From positions 47,127 through 111,126 of the forward strand of contig NZ_JOGX01000024.1 in NCBI RefSeq assembly GCF_000719555.1: DNA of 64,000 nucleotides, in the 5' to 3' direction. The DNA comes from Streptomyces sp. NRRL F-5727. Lineage in GTDB: Bacteria > Actinomycetota > Actinomycetes > Streptomycetales > Streptomycetaceae. The translations under genes and the position numbers were made by a program. Shown here piece after piece: positions 26,434 to 37,139 of the stretch. Each line of letters opens with the position of its first letter. The stretch's first letter is position 1. The notes under the pieces are model-generated. The model made no database searches. It worked only from the letters and a program-made list of their open reading frames with translations, and was not told the DNA's origin.

Positions 26434-27327
26434 ATGAGCACCCGTCTGCGCACCCTCGGCCCGAAGACCGCCGGTCCCGGTCAGCCCGTCTACATCTGCG
26501 GCGAGATCGGCATCAACCACAACGGCGACCTCGAGAACGCCTTCAAGCTGATCGACGTGGCCGCCGAGGCCGGCTGTGACGCCGTCAAGTTCCAGAAGCG
26601 CACCCCGGAGATCTGCACCCCCCGCGACCAGTGGGACATCGAGCGCGACACCCCCTGGGGCCGGATGACGTACATCGACTACCGCCACCGCGTCGAGTTC
26701 GGCGAGGACGAGTACCGCCAGATCGACGAGCACTGCAAGAAGCGCGGCATCGACTGGTTCGCCTCCCCGTGGGACACCGAGGCCGTCGCCTTCCTGGAGA
26801 AGTTCGACGTCCCCGCCCACAAGGTGGCCTCGGCCTCCCTCACCGACGACGAGCTGCTGCGCGAGCTGCGCGCCACCGGCCGCACCGTCATCCTCTCCAC
26901 CGGCATGTCGACGCCGAAGCAGATCCGCCACGCGGTCGAGGTCCTGGGCAGCGACAACATCCTGCTCTGCCACGCCACCTCCACCTACCCGGCCAAGGCC
27001 GAGGAGCTGAACCTGCGCGTCATCCAGACGCTCCAGGAGGAGTACCCGAACGTCCCGATCGGCTACTCCGGCCACGAGACCGGCCTGCAGACCACCCTCG
27101 CCGCCGTCGCCCTCGGCGCCACCTTCGTCGAGCGCCACATCACCCTCGACCGCGCCATGTGGGGCTCGGACCAGGCCGCCTCCGTCGAGCCGCAGGGCCT
27201 GGAGCGCCTCGTCCGCGACATCCGCACCATCGAGACCGCGCTCGGCGACGGCGTGAAGAAGGTGTACGAGTCGGAGCTCGGCCCGATGAAGAAGCTCCGC
27301 CGCGTCCTGGAGCCCGTCTCCGCATGA
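26434..27327 (+). CDS. neuB: NeuB-type nonulosonate synthase lacking SAF domain
   Basis: This 297-aa enzyme condenses phosphoenolpyruvate with a hexose derivative. The barrel is complete: YICGEIGINHNGDLENAFKL, AVKFQKRTPEICTP, STGMSTPKQIRHAVEVL, LLCHATSTYPA, IGYSGHETGLQTTLAA, VERHITLDRAMWGSDQAAS. The usual C-terminal SAF/antifreeze-like domain (another 50-60 residues) is absent. The gene follows neuA by 13 bp and overlaps the next by four bases (ATGA). Confidence 0.92.
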   Translation: MSTRLRTLGPKTAGPGQPVYICGEIGINHNGDLENAFKLIDVAAEAGCDAVKFQKRTPEICTPRDQWDIERDTPWGRMTYIDYRHRVEFGEDEYRQIDEHCKKRGIDWFASPWDTEAVAFLEKFDVPAHKVASASLTDDELLRELRATGRTVILSTGMSTPKQIRHAVEVLGSDNILLCHATSTYPAKAEELNLRVIQTLQEEYPNVPIGYSGHETGLQTTLAAVALGATFVERHITLDRAMWGSDQAASVEPQGLERLVRDIRTIETALGDGVKKVYESELGPMKKLRRVLEPVSA

Positions 27328-28451
27328 CCGGCCGACTGGCGTTCGTCGAGAGCCCCGTCCAGCTCCTGAACGTCCTGGAGTGGGCGCACGCCCGCGGCCG
27401 GGGCGGGGCCCCGGCCGCGCCCGCCGCGCCCGCTCCCGTCCCGGTGCCGGACCCCGGCACCGGCGCGGCCACCGACGACCTCAGGATCGTCGTCCTCTCG
27501 CCGACCGACCCCATGTCGCGGGGCCAGCTGCGCCGGATGGCCCAGCTGGCCCGCGACGAGGGCTTCGCCGTGCACTGGCAGGAGGCGCGGGCCGGGCGCG
27601 GGGCGCTGGTGCGGACCCTGCGGGAGCTCGGCGGGCCGCTGCGCGCCGCCGACCGCGTGATCGTCGGCGACCCGTTCTCCCGTTACGTCCAGCTGCTGCT
27701 GACCCTGTTCGGCCCCCGGCACGTCACGGTCGTCGACGACGGCACCGCGACCATGGAGTACGCCGCGCAGCTCGCGGGCGGGGAGCGGCTGGTCCGCTGG
27801 CACCGCAAGGGCGACCTCGGGCCGCGCGAGCTGGCCCTCGCCCCGGTCACCTCGCTGGCCCGCCGCCGGCTGGCCCCCGGGCCCGGCCGGACCGTGGAGA
27901 TCTTCACCTCGCTGCCCGTGCAGGCGCCGCCCGGCACCGAGGTCACCGAGAACGCGTACGCGTGGACCCGGGAGCGCTTCGGGCCGCCCCCGCTCACCGG
28001 CGGCGCCGACCTCGTGGGCACCTCGCTCGTCGAGACCGGGGTGGTCGACGCGGAGCACTACCTCCGGGTGGTCGGGCAGCTGGCCCGCACCCACGGCACC
28101 ACCCGCTACTTCGCCCACCGCCGTGAGACCCCGGAGAAGCTGCACCGGGTCGCGGTCGAGACGGGCCTCCAGGTGGTCCGCCCGGACCTGCCGCTGGAGC
28201 TGATCGCCCGGCGCGGGCCGATCGGCGCCACCATCGTCAGCTTCCCGTCCACGGTCGTCCACACCCTGCCGCTCGCCCTGGCGGGCACGGGGGTCAAGGT
28301 GGTCGTCTGCGAGATCGCGCCGGAGTGGCTGAAGGCGACCGCCTCGCCGCGGGCCCAGGGCTTCCTCGCGGGTGTCGCCGGCACGGCGTCCGGGGTGGAC
28401 CGGCTCACCCCGCGCGGCGCGTCGGCGGTCGACCGGCTCGAATTCGGGTGA
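27324..28451 (+). CDS. Sialyltransferase-like or hypothetical protein of glycopolymer locus
   Basis: This 375-aa protein begins MTGRLAFVESPVQLLNVLEWA, a start seen in bacterial sialyltransferase-like and polysaccharide-associated GT-B proteins. Later segments RVIVGDPFSRYVQLLL, VVDDGTATMEYAAQL and YFAHRRETPEK also fit. Residues 30-52 are a Pro/Ala insertion. It is translationally coupled to neuB. Transfer of the CMP-activated sugar is the best guess. Confidence 0.7.
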   Translation: MTGRLAFVESPVQLLNVLEWAHARGRGGAPAAPAAPAPVPVPDPGTGAATDDLRIVVLSPTDPMSRGQLRRMAQLARDEGFAVHWQEARAGRGALVRTLRELGGPLRAADRVIVGDPFSRYVQLLLTLFGPRHVTVVDDGTATMEYAAQLAGGERLVRWHRKGDLGPRELALAPVTSLARRRLAPGPGRTVEIFTSLPVQAPPGTEVTENAYAWTRERFGPPPLTGGADLVGTSLVETGVVDAEHYLRVVGQLARTHGTTRYFAHRRETPEKLHRVAVETGLQVVRPDLPLELIARRGPIGATIVSFPSTVVHTLPLALAGTGVKVVVCEIAPEWLKATASPRAQGFLAGVAGTASGVDRLTPRGASAVDRLEFG

Positions 28452-28521
28452 CCATACCCATACGGAGTGTGTCCCATGCACGGTAAACCGAGATTCTTTC
28501 CCCTAACGGGCTGAAGTTTTC

Positions 28522-28544
28522 GTGATCAACGGGCAGTTGATCAC
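28522..28544. promoter_or_regulatory. Palindromic operator before the M20 amidohydrolase
   Basis: Perfect 9-bp arms GTGATCAAC and GTTGATCAC flank GGGCA. TACGCT at 28555-28560 is a plausible -10, placing the palindrome over the -35 region. The regulator is unknown. Confidence 0.55.
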
Positions 28545-28567
28545 CGGTTGGGCCTACGCTTCAAAGG

Positions 28568-29785
28568 GTGAACCAGTTGAAGTCCCGTGAGCCCGGATCC
28601 GCCACCCTGCCCGGAACGCTGTCCTCCGCCCTGCGCGACGAACTGATCGCCTTCCGCAGGGACTTGCACATGCACCCGGAGCTCGGCAACCAGGAGTTCC
28701 GTACCACCGCCGCGCTCAAGGCCCGCCTGGAGGCGGCCGGCCTGGCGCCGCGCGTCCTCCCGGGCGGCACGGGCCTCATCTGTGACATCGGCAGGTACGA
28801 CGGCGGGCGCCCCATGCTCGCCGTCCGCGCCGACCTCGACGCCCTGCCCATCCCGGACGCCAAGACCGTCGCGTACCGCTCCACCGTCCCCAACCGCGCC
28901 CACGCCTGCGGCCACGACGTGCACACCACCACCGTCCTCGGCGCCGGCCTGGTCCTCGCCGAGATGGAGCGCGAGGGCCGGCTGCCCCGCCCGGTGCGGC
29001 TGCTCTTCCAGCCCGCCGAGGAGGTGTTGCCGGGAGGCGCGGCCGACGCGGTCGCGGCTGGCGTCCTCGACGGCGTCGGCCGCATCATCGCCGTCCACTG
29101 CGACCCGAAGGTCGACGCGGGGAAGATCGGGCTGCGCACCGGCCCCATCACGTCCGCCTGCGACCGGCTGGAGATCACCCTCGACGGCCCCGGCGGCCAC
29201 ACCGCCCGCCCGCACCTCACCACCGACCTGGTCACCGCCGCCGCCCGGATCGCCACCGACGTGCCGGCCGTGCTCGCCCGCCGGGTCGACGCCCGCTCCG
29301 GCCTCTCGGTCACCTGGGGCCGGATCGAGGCCGGGCACGCGCCCAACGTCATCCCGCAGCACGCCGAGCTCTCCGGCACCGTGCGCTGCCTCGACCTGCC
29401 CGCCTGGCGCGACGCCCCCGACCTGGTGCACGCCGCCGTCGACGAGGTCGCCACACTGCACCGGGCCAAGTCCACGGTGAACTACGTCCGGGGCGTGCCG
29501 CCGGTCGTCAACGACCACACGGTCGCCGAACTGCTCCGCGAGGCCATGACCGCCCGGTGCGGCGTCGACGCGGTCGAGGACACCGAGCAGAGCCTCGGCG
29601 GCGAGGACTTCTCCTGGTACCTGGAGCACGTGCCCGGCGCGATGGCCCGGCTCGGCGTCCGCACCCCCGGCGATCTGCGCGTCCGCGACCTCCACGCGGG
29701 CGACTTCGACGTCGACGAGCGGTGCATCCGGACCGCCGTGGAGCTCTTCACCGCCGCCGCGCTGATCGACGCCGGAGCGAGCTGA
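28568..29785 (+). CDS. M20 family amidohydrolase
   Basis: This 405-aa protein is a zinc-dependent amide hydrolase of the aminoacylase/N-acyl amino-acid hydrolase type. Motifs are RRDLHMHPELGNQEF, AVRADLDALP, ACGHDVHTTTVLGA, FQPAEEVLPGGA and SLGGEDFSWYL. A dimerisation domain is at about residues 195-305. The GTG start has little leader. It follows the glycopolymer locus and is closed by a hairpin terminator. Its substrate is not evident. Confidence 0.92.
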   Translation: MNQLKSREPGSATLPGTLSSALRDELIAFRRDLHMHPELGNQEFRTTAALKARLEAAGLAPRVLPGGTGLICDIGRYDGGRPMLAVRADLDALPIPDAKTVAYRSTVPNRAHACGHDVHTTTVLGAGLVLAEMEREGRLPRPVRLLFQPAEEVLPGGAADAVAAGVLDGVGRIIAVHCDPKVDAGKIGLRTGPITSACDRLEITLDGPGGHTARPHLTTDLVTAAARIATDVPAVLARRVDARSGLSVTWGRIEAGHAPNVIPQHAELSGTVRCLDLPAWRDAPDLVHAAVDEVATLHRAKSTVNYVRGVPPVVNDHTVAELLREAMTARCGVDAVEDTEQSLGGEDFSWYLEHVPGAMARLGVRTPGDLRVRDLHAGDFDVDERCIRTAVELFTAAALIDAGAS

Positions 29786-29790
29786 TCCCC

Positions 29791-29827
29791 GGGGCACCGC
29801 CTCCCGCCCCGCGTGGGGCGGTGCCCC
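29791..29827 (+). terminator. Hairpin terminator
   Basis: Perfect 11-bp arms GGGGCACCGCC and GGCGGTGCCCC, loop 15 nt, lie 5 bp after the amidohydrolase stop. Confidence 0.7.
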
Positions 29828-29940
29828 CATCTCGGCTGATGACACGGGGTTGCGCCTTGATCGCGAAGCGTGTACGGGTACTGTGACCCGTGGGTTCGCG
29901 TCGATACGGTAACGACTCATGAACGGGTCTTTAACTGACA

Positions 29941-29954
29941 TCTACGCGCGTTAC
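29941..29954. promoter_or_regulatory. Nucleoside-regulon operator, bmp copy
   Basis: TCTACGCGCGTTAC matches the left half of the TCTACGCGCGTAGA palindrome and is degenerate at the right. It lies in the spacer of a possible promoter (TTTAAC at 29930, TACGAT at 29952, 16-bp spacing). A second promoter, TTGATC-16-TACTGT, lies at 29857-29884. Confidence 0.6.
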
Positions 29955-30015
29955 GATCGCCGCAAAGCCAGCGCCGGAAGAGGCGCTTTCGGTCAGTCTT
30001 GAAGGGACCCTCCTC

Positions 30016-31068
30016 TTGCGCCGGATCACCAGGATCACCACCGTGGGCATCGCCTCCGCGGCGCTCGCGCTCTCCGCGACCGCCTGTGGCAAGTCGTCCT
30101 CCGACGGCGGCTCCGACTCCGACTCGAAGGCCACCAAGGCCGCCATCGCGTACGACATCGGCGGCCGCGGCGACCAGTCCTTCAACGACGCCGCCTACGC
30201 GGGCCTGAAGAAGGCCGAGGACGAGCTCGGCATCAAGGGTGCCGAGGCCGAGCCGTCGTCCGGTGAGGGCGACGCCGACAAGGTGCAGCGCCTCACCTCG
30301 CTGGCCCGCGCCGGCAACAACCCGGTCATCGGCGTCGGCTTCGCCTACGCCCCGGCCATCGAGAAGGTCGCCAAGCAGTTCCCGAACACGACCTTCGGCA
30401 TCATCGACGACACCTCGGTGACCGGCAAGAACATCGCCAACCTCGTCTTCAACGAGGAGCAGGGCTCCTACCTGGCCGGCGTCGCCGCCGCCAAGGCGTC
30501 CAAGTCCGGCACGGTCGGCTTCATCGGCGGTGTCGAGGTCCCGCTGATCAAGAAGTTCGAGGCCGGTTACGTCCAGGGCGTCAAGGACACCAACCCCAAG
30601 GCGAAGGTGCTCACCCAGTACCTGACCCAGCCGCCGAACTTCGACGGCTTCGCCAAGCCCGACCTGGGCAAGGCCGCCGCGGAGGGCCAGCTCGACAAGG
30701 GCGCCGACGTCATCTACGCCGCCGCCGGTCTCGCCGGCTCCGGTGCGATCGAGGCCGCCTCCAAGGCCGGCAAGTGGTCCATCGGCGTCGACTCCGACCA
30801 GTACAACCAGGCGGGTCTCGCCGAGTACAAGGACTCGATCCTGACCTCGGTCACCAAGGACGTCTCCGACTCGGTCTTCAACCTGATCAAGTCGGTCAAG
30901 GACGGCAAGCCGCAGACCGGTGAGGTCCGCTACGGTCTCGCCACGGACGGCGTCGGCCTGGCCGACTCCAACCCGAAGTACAAGTCGATGACCGACCTCA
31001 TCGCCGCCGTCGAGAAGGCGAAGAAGGACATCGTCGACGGCAAGATCACGGTCAAGACCGCTCCGTAA
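30016..31068 (+). CDS. BMP family nucleoside-binding lipoprotein
   Basis: This 350-aa substrate-binding protein belongs to the ABC nucleoside importer encoded downstream. Signal peptide ends TATAC-like (ATAC, Cys24), followed by a Ser/Asp linker. Family features are IAYDIGGRGDQSFNDAAYAGL, FGIIDDTSV, FIGGVEVPLIKKFEAGY and SIGVDSDQYNQ. The start is TTG 30016, with AAGGGA upstream. The hairpin after the gene and a second operator before the ATPase allow different expression levels. Confidence 0.94.
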   Translation: MRRITRITTVGIASAALALSATACGKSSSDGGSDSDSKATKAAIAYDIGGRGDQSFNDAAYAGLKKAEDELGIKGAEAEPSSGEGDADKVQRLTSLARAGNNPVIGVGFAYAPAIEKVAKQFPNTTFGIIDDTSVTGKNIANLVFNEEQGSYLAGVAAAKASKSGTVGFIGGVEVPLIKKFEAGYVQGVKDTNPKAKVLTQYLTQPPNFDGFAKPDLGKAAAEGQLDKGADVIYAAAGLAGSGAIEAASKAGKWSIGVDSDQYNQAGLAEYKDSILTSVTKDVSDSVFNLIKSVKDGKPQTGEVRYGLATDGVGLADSNPKYKSMTDLIAAVEKAKKDIVDGKITVKTAP

Positions 31069-31096
31069 GGCGCGCAGCTCACGACCTGTTGCCCGC

Positions 31097-31134
31097 GGGC
31101 CCGGCCCCGGTGGGACTCCCACCGGACCGGGCCC
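31097..31134 (+). terminator. Hairpin after the lipoprotein gene
   Basis: A long, slightly imperfect stem (GGGCCCGG...GGTGGGA against TCCCACCGGACCGGGCCC) lies 28 bp past the stop. It may act as attenuator between binding protein and transporter genes. Confidence 0.6.
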
Positions 31135-31172
31135 CGGCCCCATTCCCGTACGGGTTTTCACTTTTCGGCAGC

Positions 31173-31186
31173 GCTACGCGTGTAGA
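31173..31186. promoter_or_regulatory. Nucleoside-regulon operator, ABC transporter copy
   Basis: GCTACGCGTGTAGA, one mismatch pair from the palindrome CTACGCGCGTAG. It lies about 75-110 bp before the ATPase gene. Confidence 0.65.
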
Positions 31187-31283
31187 TGTCGCACCGGCAC
31201 GATAACTTCGCCCCGCCCTGCCCTCCGCTCCCACTCCTTTCGGCCAAGGAGAGTGCGTCATCAACGCGTCCAGCCCCCCCGCC

Positions 31284-32890
<1,607 letters not shown>

Positions 32891-32894
<4 letters not shown>

Positions 32895-34009
32895 TGAAAT
32901 TCGACAAGGACAAGCTGATCATCGGGGCCGCCGGCCCGGTGCTCGCGCTGGTCTCCTCGTTCGTGCTCACCATGCTGGTGCTGCTCGCGACGGGCCTCGA
33001 CCCGATCGAGCCGATCACCCTGATGATCGACAACGCCGGCTACTCGGACATCCAGGTCCTGATCGTCAACCAGACGGGGATCTACTACCTGGCTGCCCTG
33101 GCCGTCGCCATCGGCTTCCGGATGAACCTCTTCAACATCGGCGTCGACGGCCAGTACCGCCTCGCCGCGATGGTCTCGGCCGTGGTCGGCGCCTCGGTCG
33201 AGCTGCCGGGTCCGCTGCACATCCTGCTGATCGTGGTCGTCGCGGTCCTCACCGGTGCCTTCTGGGCCGGCATCGCCGGCATCCTGAAGACCACCCGCGG
33301 GGTCTCCGAGGTCGTCTCGACGATCATGCTGAACGCCATCGCGACCTCCCTGATCGCCTGGCTGATCCTGCCGAAGAACCTCGGCGTCCAGCCCGAGGGC
33401 TCCAACGACCTGACGACCGGCGAGATCGCCGAGTCCGGCTGGTTCCCCGGCATCGACATGGGCCAGGGCAACGGCGAGATCTACGGCTTCACCTTCGTCG
33501 CCCTCGCGCTCGGCGTCGTCTACTGGTTCGTCCTCAACCGCACCCGCTTCGGCTTCGACCTGCGCGCCACCGGCGAGAGCGAGTCCGCGGCCCAGGCCAG
33601 CGGCGTCGACGCCAAGAAGATGATCCTCACCTCGATGCTCATCTCGGGTGGTCTGGCCGGCCTGTCCGGCATGCCCACGCTGCTCGGCGACACCCACACG
33701 TACAGCCTGTCGTTCCCCGTCGGCGTCGGCTTCACCGCCATCACGATCGCGCTGCTCGGCCGGAACAACCCGGTCGGCATCCTCTTCGCCGCGCTGCTCT
33801 TCGCGTTCCTCGACAAGGCGTCCTCGTCGCTCGACGTCGAGGGCTACCCGAAGGAGATCACGCAGATCATGCAGGGCATCATCGTGATCGCCGTGGTCGT
33901 CTCCTACGAGCTCGTCCGCCGTTACGGCACCCGCCGCCAGCAGCAGAAGGTCGGCGAGGAGCTGGCCGCCGGCGGCGCCATCAAGACCGACAAGGAGGTC
34001 TCGGCATGA
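32891..34009 (+). CDS. Nucleoside ABC transporter permease 1
   Basis: This 372-aa membrane protein has about eight to ten helices of the BPD_transp_2 family. YYLAALAVAIGFRMNLFNIGVDGQYRLAAM and GVSEVVSTIMLNAIA are the recognisable segments. It forms the channel with permease 2. Four-base overlaps at both ends show tight translational coupling with the ATPase and permease 2. Confidence 0.94.
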
Positions 34010-35268
34010 GCACCGGTACCGTCGCCAAGCCGAGCGCCGCTCCCAAGAAGACCGGGCGCCGCAAGCTCACCTGGCCCTGGATCCTGCTGATCGTCGCGGC
34101 CGGCCTCGTCCTCTTCTCCCTCGTCCGCGTCATCTCCGGCGCCGACGACCTGACCTCCGTCGGCCAGGTGTCCGGCGCGCTGCGGCTCGCCGTCCCGATC
34201 GGCATGGCCGGTCTCGGCGGCCTGTGGGCCGAGCGCGCGGGCGTGGTCAACATCGGTCTCGAAGGCATGATGATCCTGGGCACCTGGTTCGGTGCCTGGG
34301 CCGGCTACCAGTGGGGCCCCTGGGTGGGCGTCCTGCTCGGTCTGCTCGGCGGCGCGCTCGGCGGTCTGCTGCACGCGATCATCACCGTCACGTTCAACGT
34401 GAACCACATCGTCTCCGGTGTGGCGATCAACATCCTCGCGGCCGGCTTCACGATGTACCTCTCGAACTTCACGTTCGCGGAGGCCGAGGGCGGCTCCTCC
34501 AAGCAGTCCCCGCGCATCGAACCGATCACCGACATCACCATCCCGGGTCTCTCGGAGTGGCTGGCCGACCTCCAGCAGAAGCACTGGTTCCTGATCTCCG
34601 ACCTCGCCGGCATCCTCGGCGGCCTGGTCACCGAGCTGTCGCTGCTGACCATCGTCGCGATCCTGCTGATCCCGGCCACCTGGTGGGTGCTCTGGCGCAC
34701 GGCCTTCGGCCTGCGGCTCCGCTCCTGCGGTGAGAACCCGGTCGCCGCCGAGTCCCTCGGCGTCAACGTCTACAAGTACAAGTACATCGCGGTCGTGATC
34801 TCCGGCGCCCTCGCCGGTCTCGGCGGCGCGTTCCTGGCGATCGTCTCCACCGGCATCTACCAGGAGGGCCAGACCGGCGGCCGCGGTTACATCGGTCTCG
34901 CCGCGATGATCTTCGGCAACTGGATGCCCGGCGGCATGGCGCTCGGCGCCGGCCTCTTCGGCTTCACCGACAGCCTCAAGATCCGCGGTGGCGCCGAGAA
35001 CGTCCACGCGCTGCTGCTGCTCGTCGCGATCCTCCTGGTGCTGGCCGCCGCCTGGCAGCTGTACAAGAAGAAGTACGTGCCCGCCGTCGTCTCCGCCGTC
35101 TTCGCGGTCGGCTTCTTCGTCTGGTACGCGCTCACCGACCAGGTCCCGAGCCAGTTCGTCGACGCCGCCCCGTACATCACCACCCTGCTCGTGCTGGCCC
35201 TGTCCGCACAGCGGCTGAGGATGCCGAAGGCGGACGGTCTGCCGTACCGGAAGGGCCAGGGCAAGTGA
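34006..35268 (+). CDS. Nucleoside ABC transporter permease 2
   Basis: This 420-aa permease of the same family has a longer N-terminal cytoplasmic lead. GLGGLWAERAGVVNIGLEGMMILG is the family signature, and FNVNHIVSGVAINILA and GENPVAAESLGVNVYKYKY follow. It pairs with the preceding permease. Its stop overlaps the cdd GTG by four bases, so uptake and cytidine deamination are made from one transcript. Confidence 0.94.
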   Translation: MSTGTVAKPSAAPKKTGRRKLTWPWILLIVAAGLVLFSLVRVISGADDLTSVGQVSGALRLAVPIGMAGLGGLWAERAGVVNIGLEGMMILGTWFGAWAGYQWGPWVGVLLGLLGGALGGLLHAIITVTFNVNHIVSGVAINILAAGFTMYLSNFTFAEAEGGSSKQSPRIEPITDITIPGLSEWLADLQQKHWFLISDLAGILGGLVTELSLLTIVAILLIPATWWVLWRTAFGLRLRSCGENPVAAESLGVNVYKYKYIAVVISGALAGLGGAFLAIVSTGIYQEGQTGGRGYIGLAAMIFGNWMPGGMALGAGLFGFTDSLKIRGGAENVHALLLLVAILLVLAAAWQLYKKKYVPAVVSAVFAVGFFVWYALTDQVPSQFVDAAPYITTLLVLALSAQRLRMPKADGLPYRKGQGK

Positions 35269-35669
35269 CCACCGCCCTGTCCGAGGCCGACTGGGAGGCC
35301 CTGCGGGTCACGGCCCGGGAAGCGATGTCCCGCGCCTACGCCCCGTACTCGGGCTTCCCGGTCGGGGCCGCCGCCCTCGTCGACGACGGGCGGACGGTCT
35401 CCGGCTGCAACGTGGAGAACGCCTCCTTCGGGCTCGGCCTCTGCGCCGAGTGCGGGCTGGTCTCCCAGCTCCAGGCCACCGGCGGCGGCCGGCTCACCCA
35501 CTTCGTCTGCGTGGACGGCCGGGGCGAGCCGCTCGTCCCGTGCGGCCGGTGCCGGCAGCTCCTGTACGAGTTCGGCGGCCCCGAGCTCGTCCTGGAGACG
35601 CCCGCCGGGCTGCTCACCCTGGCGGAGATGCTGCCGCAGGCGTTCGGCCCCGACCACCTCGCCAAGTAG
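35265..35669 (+). CDS. cdd: Cytidine deaminase
   Basis: This 134-aa enzyme converts cytidine and deoxycytidine to uridine and deoxyuridine. Zinc and catalytic residues are in CNVENASFGLGLCAECG (Cys and Glu) and LVPCGRCRQLLYEF. The length matches the tetrameric type. It is the last gene of the transporter operon and is followed by a strong hairpin. Confidence 0.96.
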   Translation: MTTALSEADWEALRVTAREAMSRAYAPYSGFPVGAAALVDDGRTVSGCNVENASFGLGLCAECGLVSQLQATGGGRLTHFVCVDGRGEPLVPCGRCRQLLYEFGGPELVLETPAGLLTLAEMLPQAFGPDHLAK

Positions 35670-35675
35670 CACACC

Positions 35676-35711
35676 GGAGCGGCCCTTCCGGCACGATGGA
35701 AGGGCCGCTCC
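35676..35711 (+). terminator. Hairpin terminator after cdd
   Basis: Perfect 14-bp arms (GGAGCGGCCCTTCC, GGAAGGGCCGCTCC) with 8-nt loop, 6 bp after the stop. It separates cdd from deoA, which has its own operator. Confidence 0.8.
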
Positions 35712-35724
35712 TTCCGTTCCCCCC

Positions 35725-35738
35725 TCTATGCGCGTAGA
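35725..35738. promoter_or_regulatory. Nucleoside-regulon operator, deoA copy
   Basis: TCTATGCGCGTAGA, one mismatch pair from the palindrome, 15 bp before the deoA start. Confidence 0.7.
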
Positions 35739-35753
35739 AAGAGGCACCACGAC

Positions 35754-37031
35754 ATGGACGTCATCTCCGTCATCCGCACCAAGCGGGACAAGGGCGAGCT
35801 GAGCCCCGAGCAGATCGACTGGGTCATCGACGCCTACACCCGCGGCGCGGTCGCCGACGAGCAGATGTCCGCCCTGGCGATGGCCATCCTGCTCAACGGC
35901 ATGAACCGCGACGAGATCGCCCGCTGGACGGCGGCCATGATCGCCTCCGGCGAGCGCATGAACTTCGACTCGCTCTCCCGCCCGACCGCCGACAAGCACT
36001 CCACCGGCGGAGTCGGCGACAAGATCACCCTCCCGCTCGCCCCGCTCGTCGCCGCCTGCGGCGCGGCCGTCCCGCAGCTCTCCGGCCGCGGCCTCGGCCA
36101 CACCGGCGGCACCCTCGACAAGCTGGAGTCCATCCCCGGCTGGCGCGCGCTGCTCTCCAACGAGGAGATGCTGCACGTCCTCGACACCACCGGCGCGGTC
36201 ATCTGCGCCGCCGGCGACGGCCTCGCCCCCGCCGACAAGAAGCTGTACGCGCTCCGCGACGTCACCGGCACGGTCGAGGCGATCCCGCTCATCGCCTCCT
36301 CGATCATGTCGAAGAAGATCGCCGAGGGCACCGGCTCCCTCGTCCTCGACGTCAAGGTCGGCACCGGCGCCTTCATGAAGACCATCGAGGACGCCCGCGA
36401 GCTGGCCTCCACCATGGTCGCGCTCGGCACCGACAGCGGCGTGAAGACGGTCGCGCTCCTCACCGACATGTCGACCCCGCTCGGCCTGACGGCCGGCAAC
36501 GCGCTGGAGGTCCGCGAGTCGGTCGAGGTCCTGGCCGGCGGCGGCCCGCAGGACGTCGTCGACCTGACGATCGCCCTCGCCGCCGAGATGCTGGCCGCGG
36601 CCGGCATCAAGGACGCCGACCCGGCGAAGGCCCTCAAGGACGGCTCCGCGATGGACCACTGGCGCCGGATGATCGCGGCCCAGGGCGGCGACCCGGACGC
36701 GGCCCTCCCGGTCGCCCGCGAGCAGCACGTCGTCACGGCCCCGTCCTCGGGCGTCCTGACCCGCCTCGACGCGTACGACATCGGCATCGCCGCCTGGCGC
36801 CTCGGCGCCGGCCGCGCGCGCAAGGAGGACCCGGTGCAGGCGGGCGCGGGCGTCGAGCTCCACGCCAAGCCCGGCGACACGGTCACCGCCGGCCAGCCGC
36901 TCCTCACGCTCCACACGGACACGCCGGAGAAGTTCGACTACGCCCTGAAGTCCCTGGACGCCGCCTGGGACATCGCCCCCGAGGGCACGGACTTCACGCC
37001 GACCCCGATCGTCCTGGACCGCATCGCGTAA
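35754..37031 (+). CDS. deoA: Thymidine phosphorylase
   Basis: This 425-aa pyrimidine nucleoside phosphorylase releases (deoxy)ribose 1-phosphate. It has KHSTGGVGDKITLPL (phosphate and substrate loop) and the family signature SGRGLGHTGGTLDKLE. A helical alpha domain (residues 1-70) begins it, and a C-terminal alpha/beta domain ends it. Between cdd and deoA, the salvage path from cytidine to uracil is complete. AAGAGG precedes the ATG. Confidence 0.96.
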   Translation: MDVISVIRTKRDKGELSPEQIDWVIDAYTRGAVADEQMSALAMAILLNGMNRDEIARWTAAMIASGERMNFDSLSRPTADKHSTGGVGDKITLPLAPLVAACGAAVPQLSGRGLGHTGGTLDKLESIPGWRALLSNEEMLHVLDTTGAVICAAGDGLAPADKKLYALRDVTGTVEAIPLIASSIMSKKIAEGTGSLVLDVKVGTGAFMKTIEDARELASTMVALGTDSGVKTVALLTDMSTPLGLTAGNALEVRESVEVLAGGGPQDVVDLTIALAAEMLAAAGIKDADPAKALKDGSAMDHWRRMIAAQGGDPDAALPVAREQHVVTAPSSGVLTRLDAYDIGIAAWRLGAGRARKEDPVQAGAGVELHAKPGDTVTAGQPLLTLHTDTPEKFDYALKSLDAAWDIAPEGTDFTPTPIVLDRIA

Positions 37032-37064
37032 CGACGCCCGGCATGTGCCCATGACACCTTCGGG

Positions 37065-37100
37065 CGAACGGGACCGGTGGACCTCCGCCGGTCCCGTTCG
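37065..37100 (+). terminator. Hairpin terminator after deoA
   Basis: Perfect 13-bp arms (CGAACGGGACCGG, CCGGTCCCGTTCG) with 10-nt loop, 33 bp after deoA. Confidence 0.8.
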
Positions 37101-37139
37101 GCATGCTGGGATCGGTGACGACCGAATGAGGAGCACACC

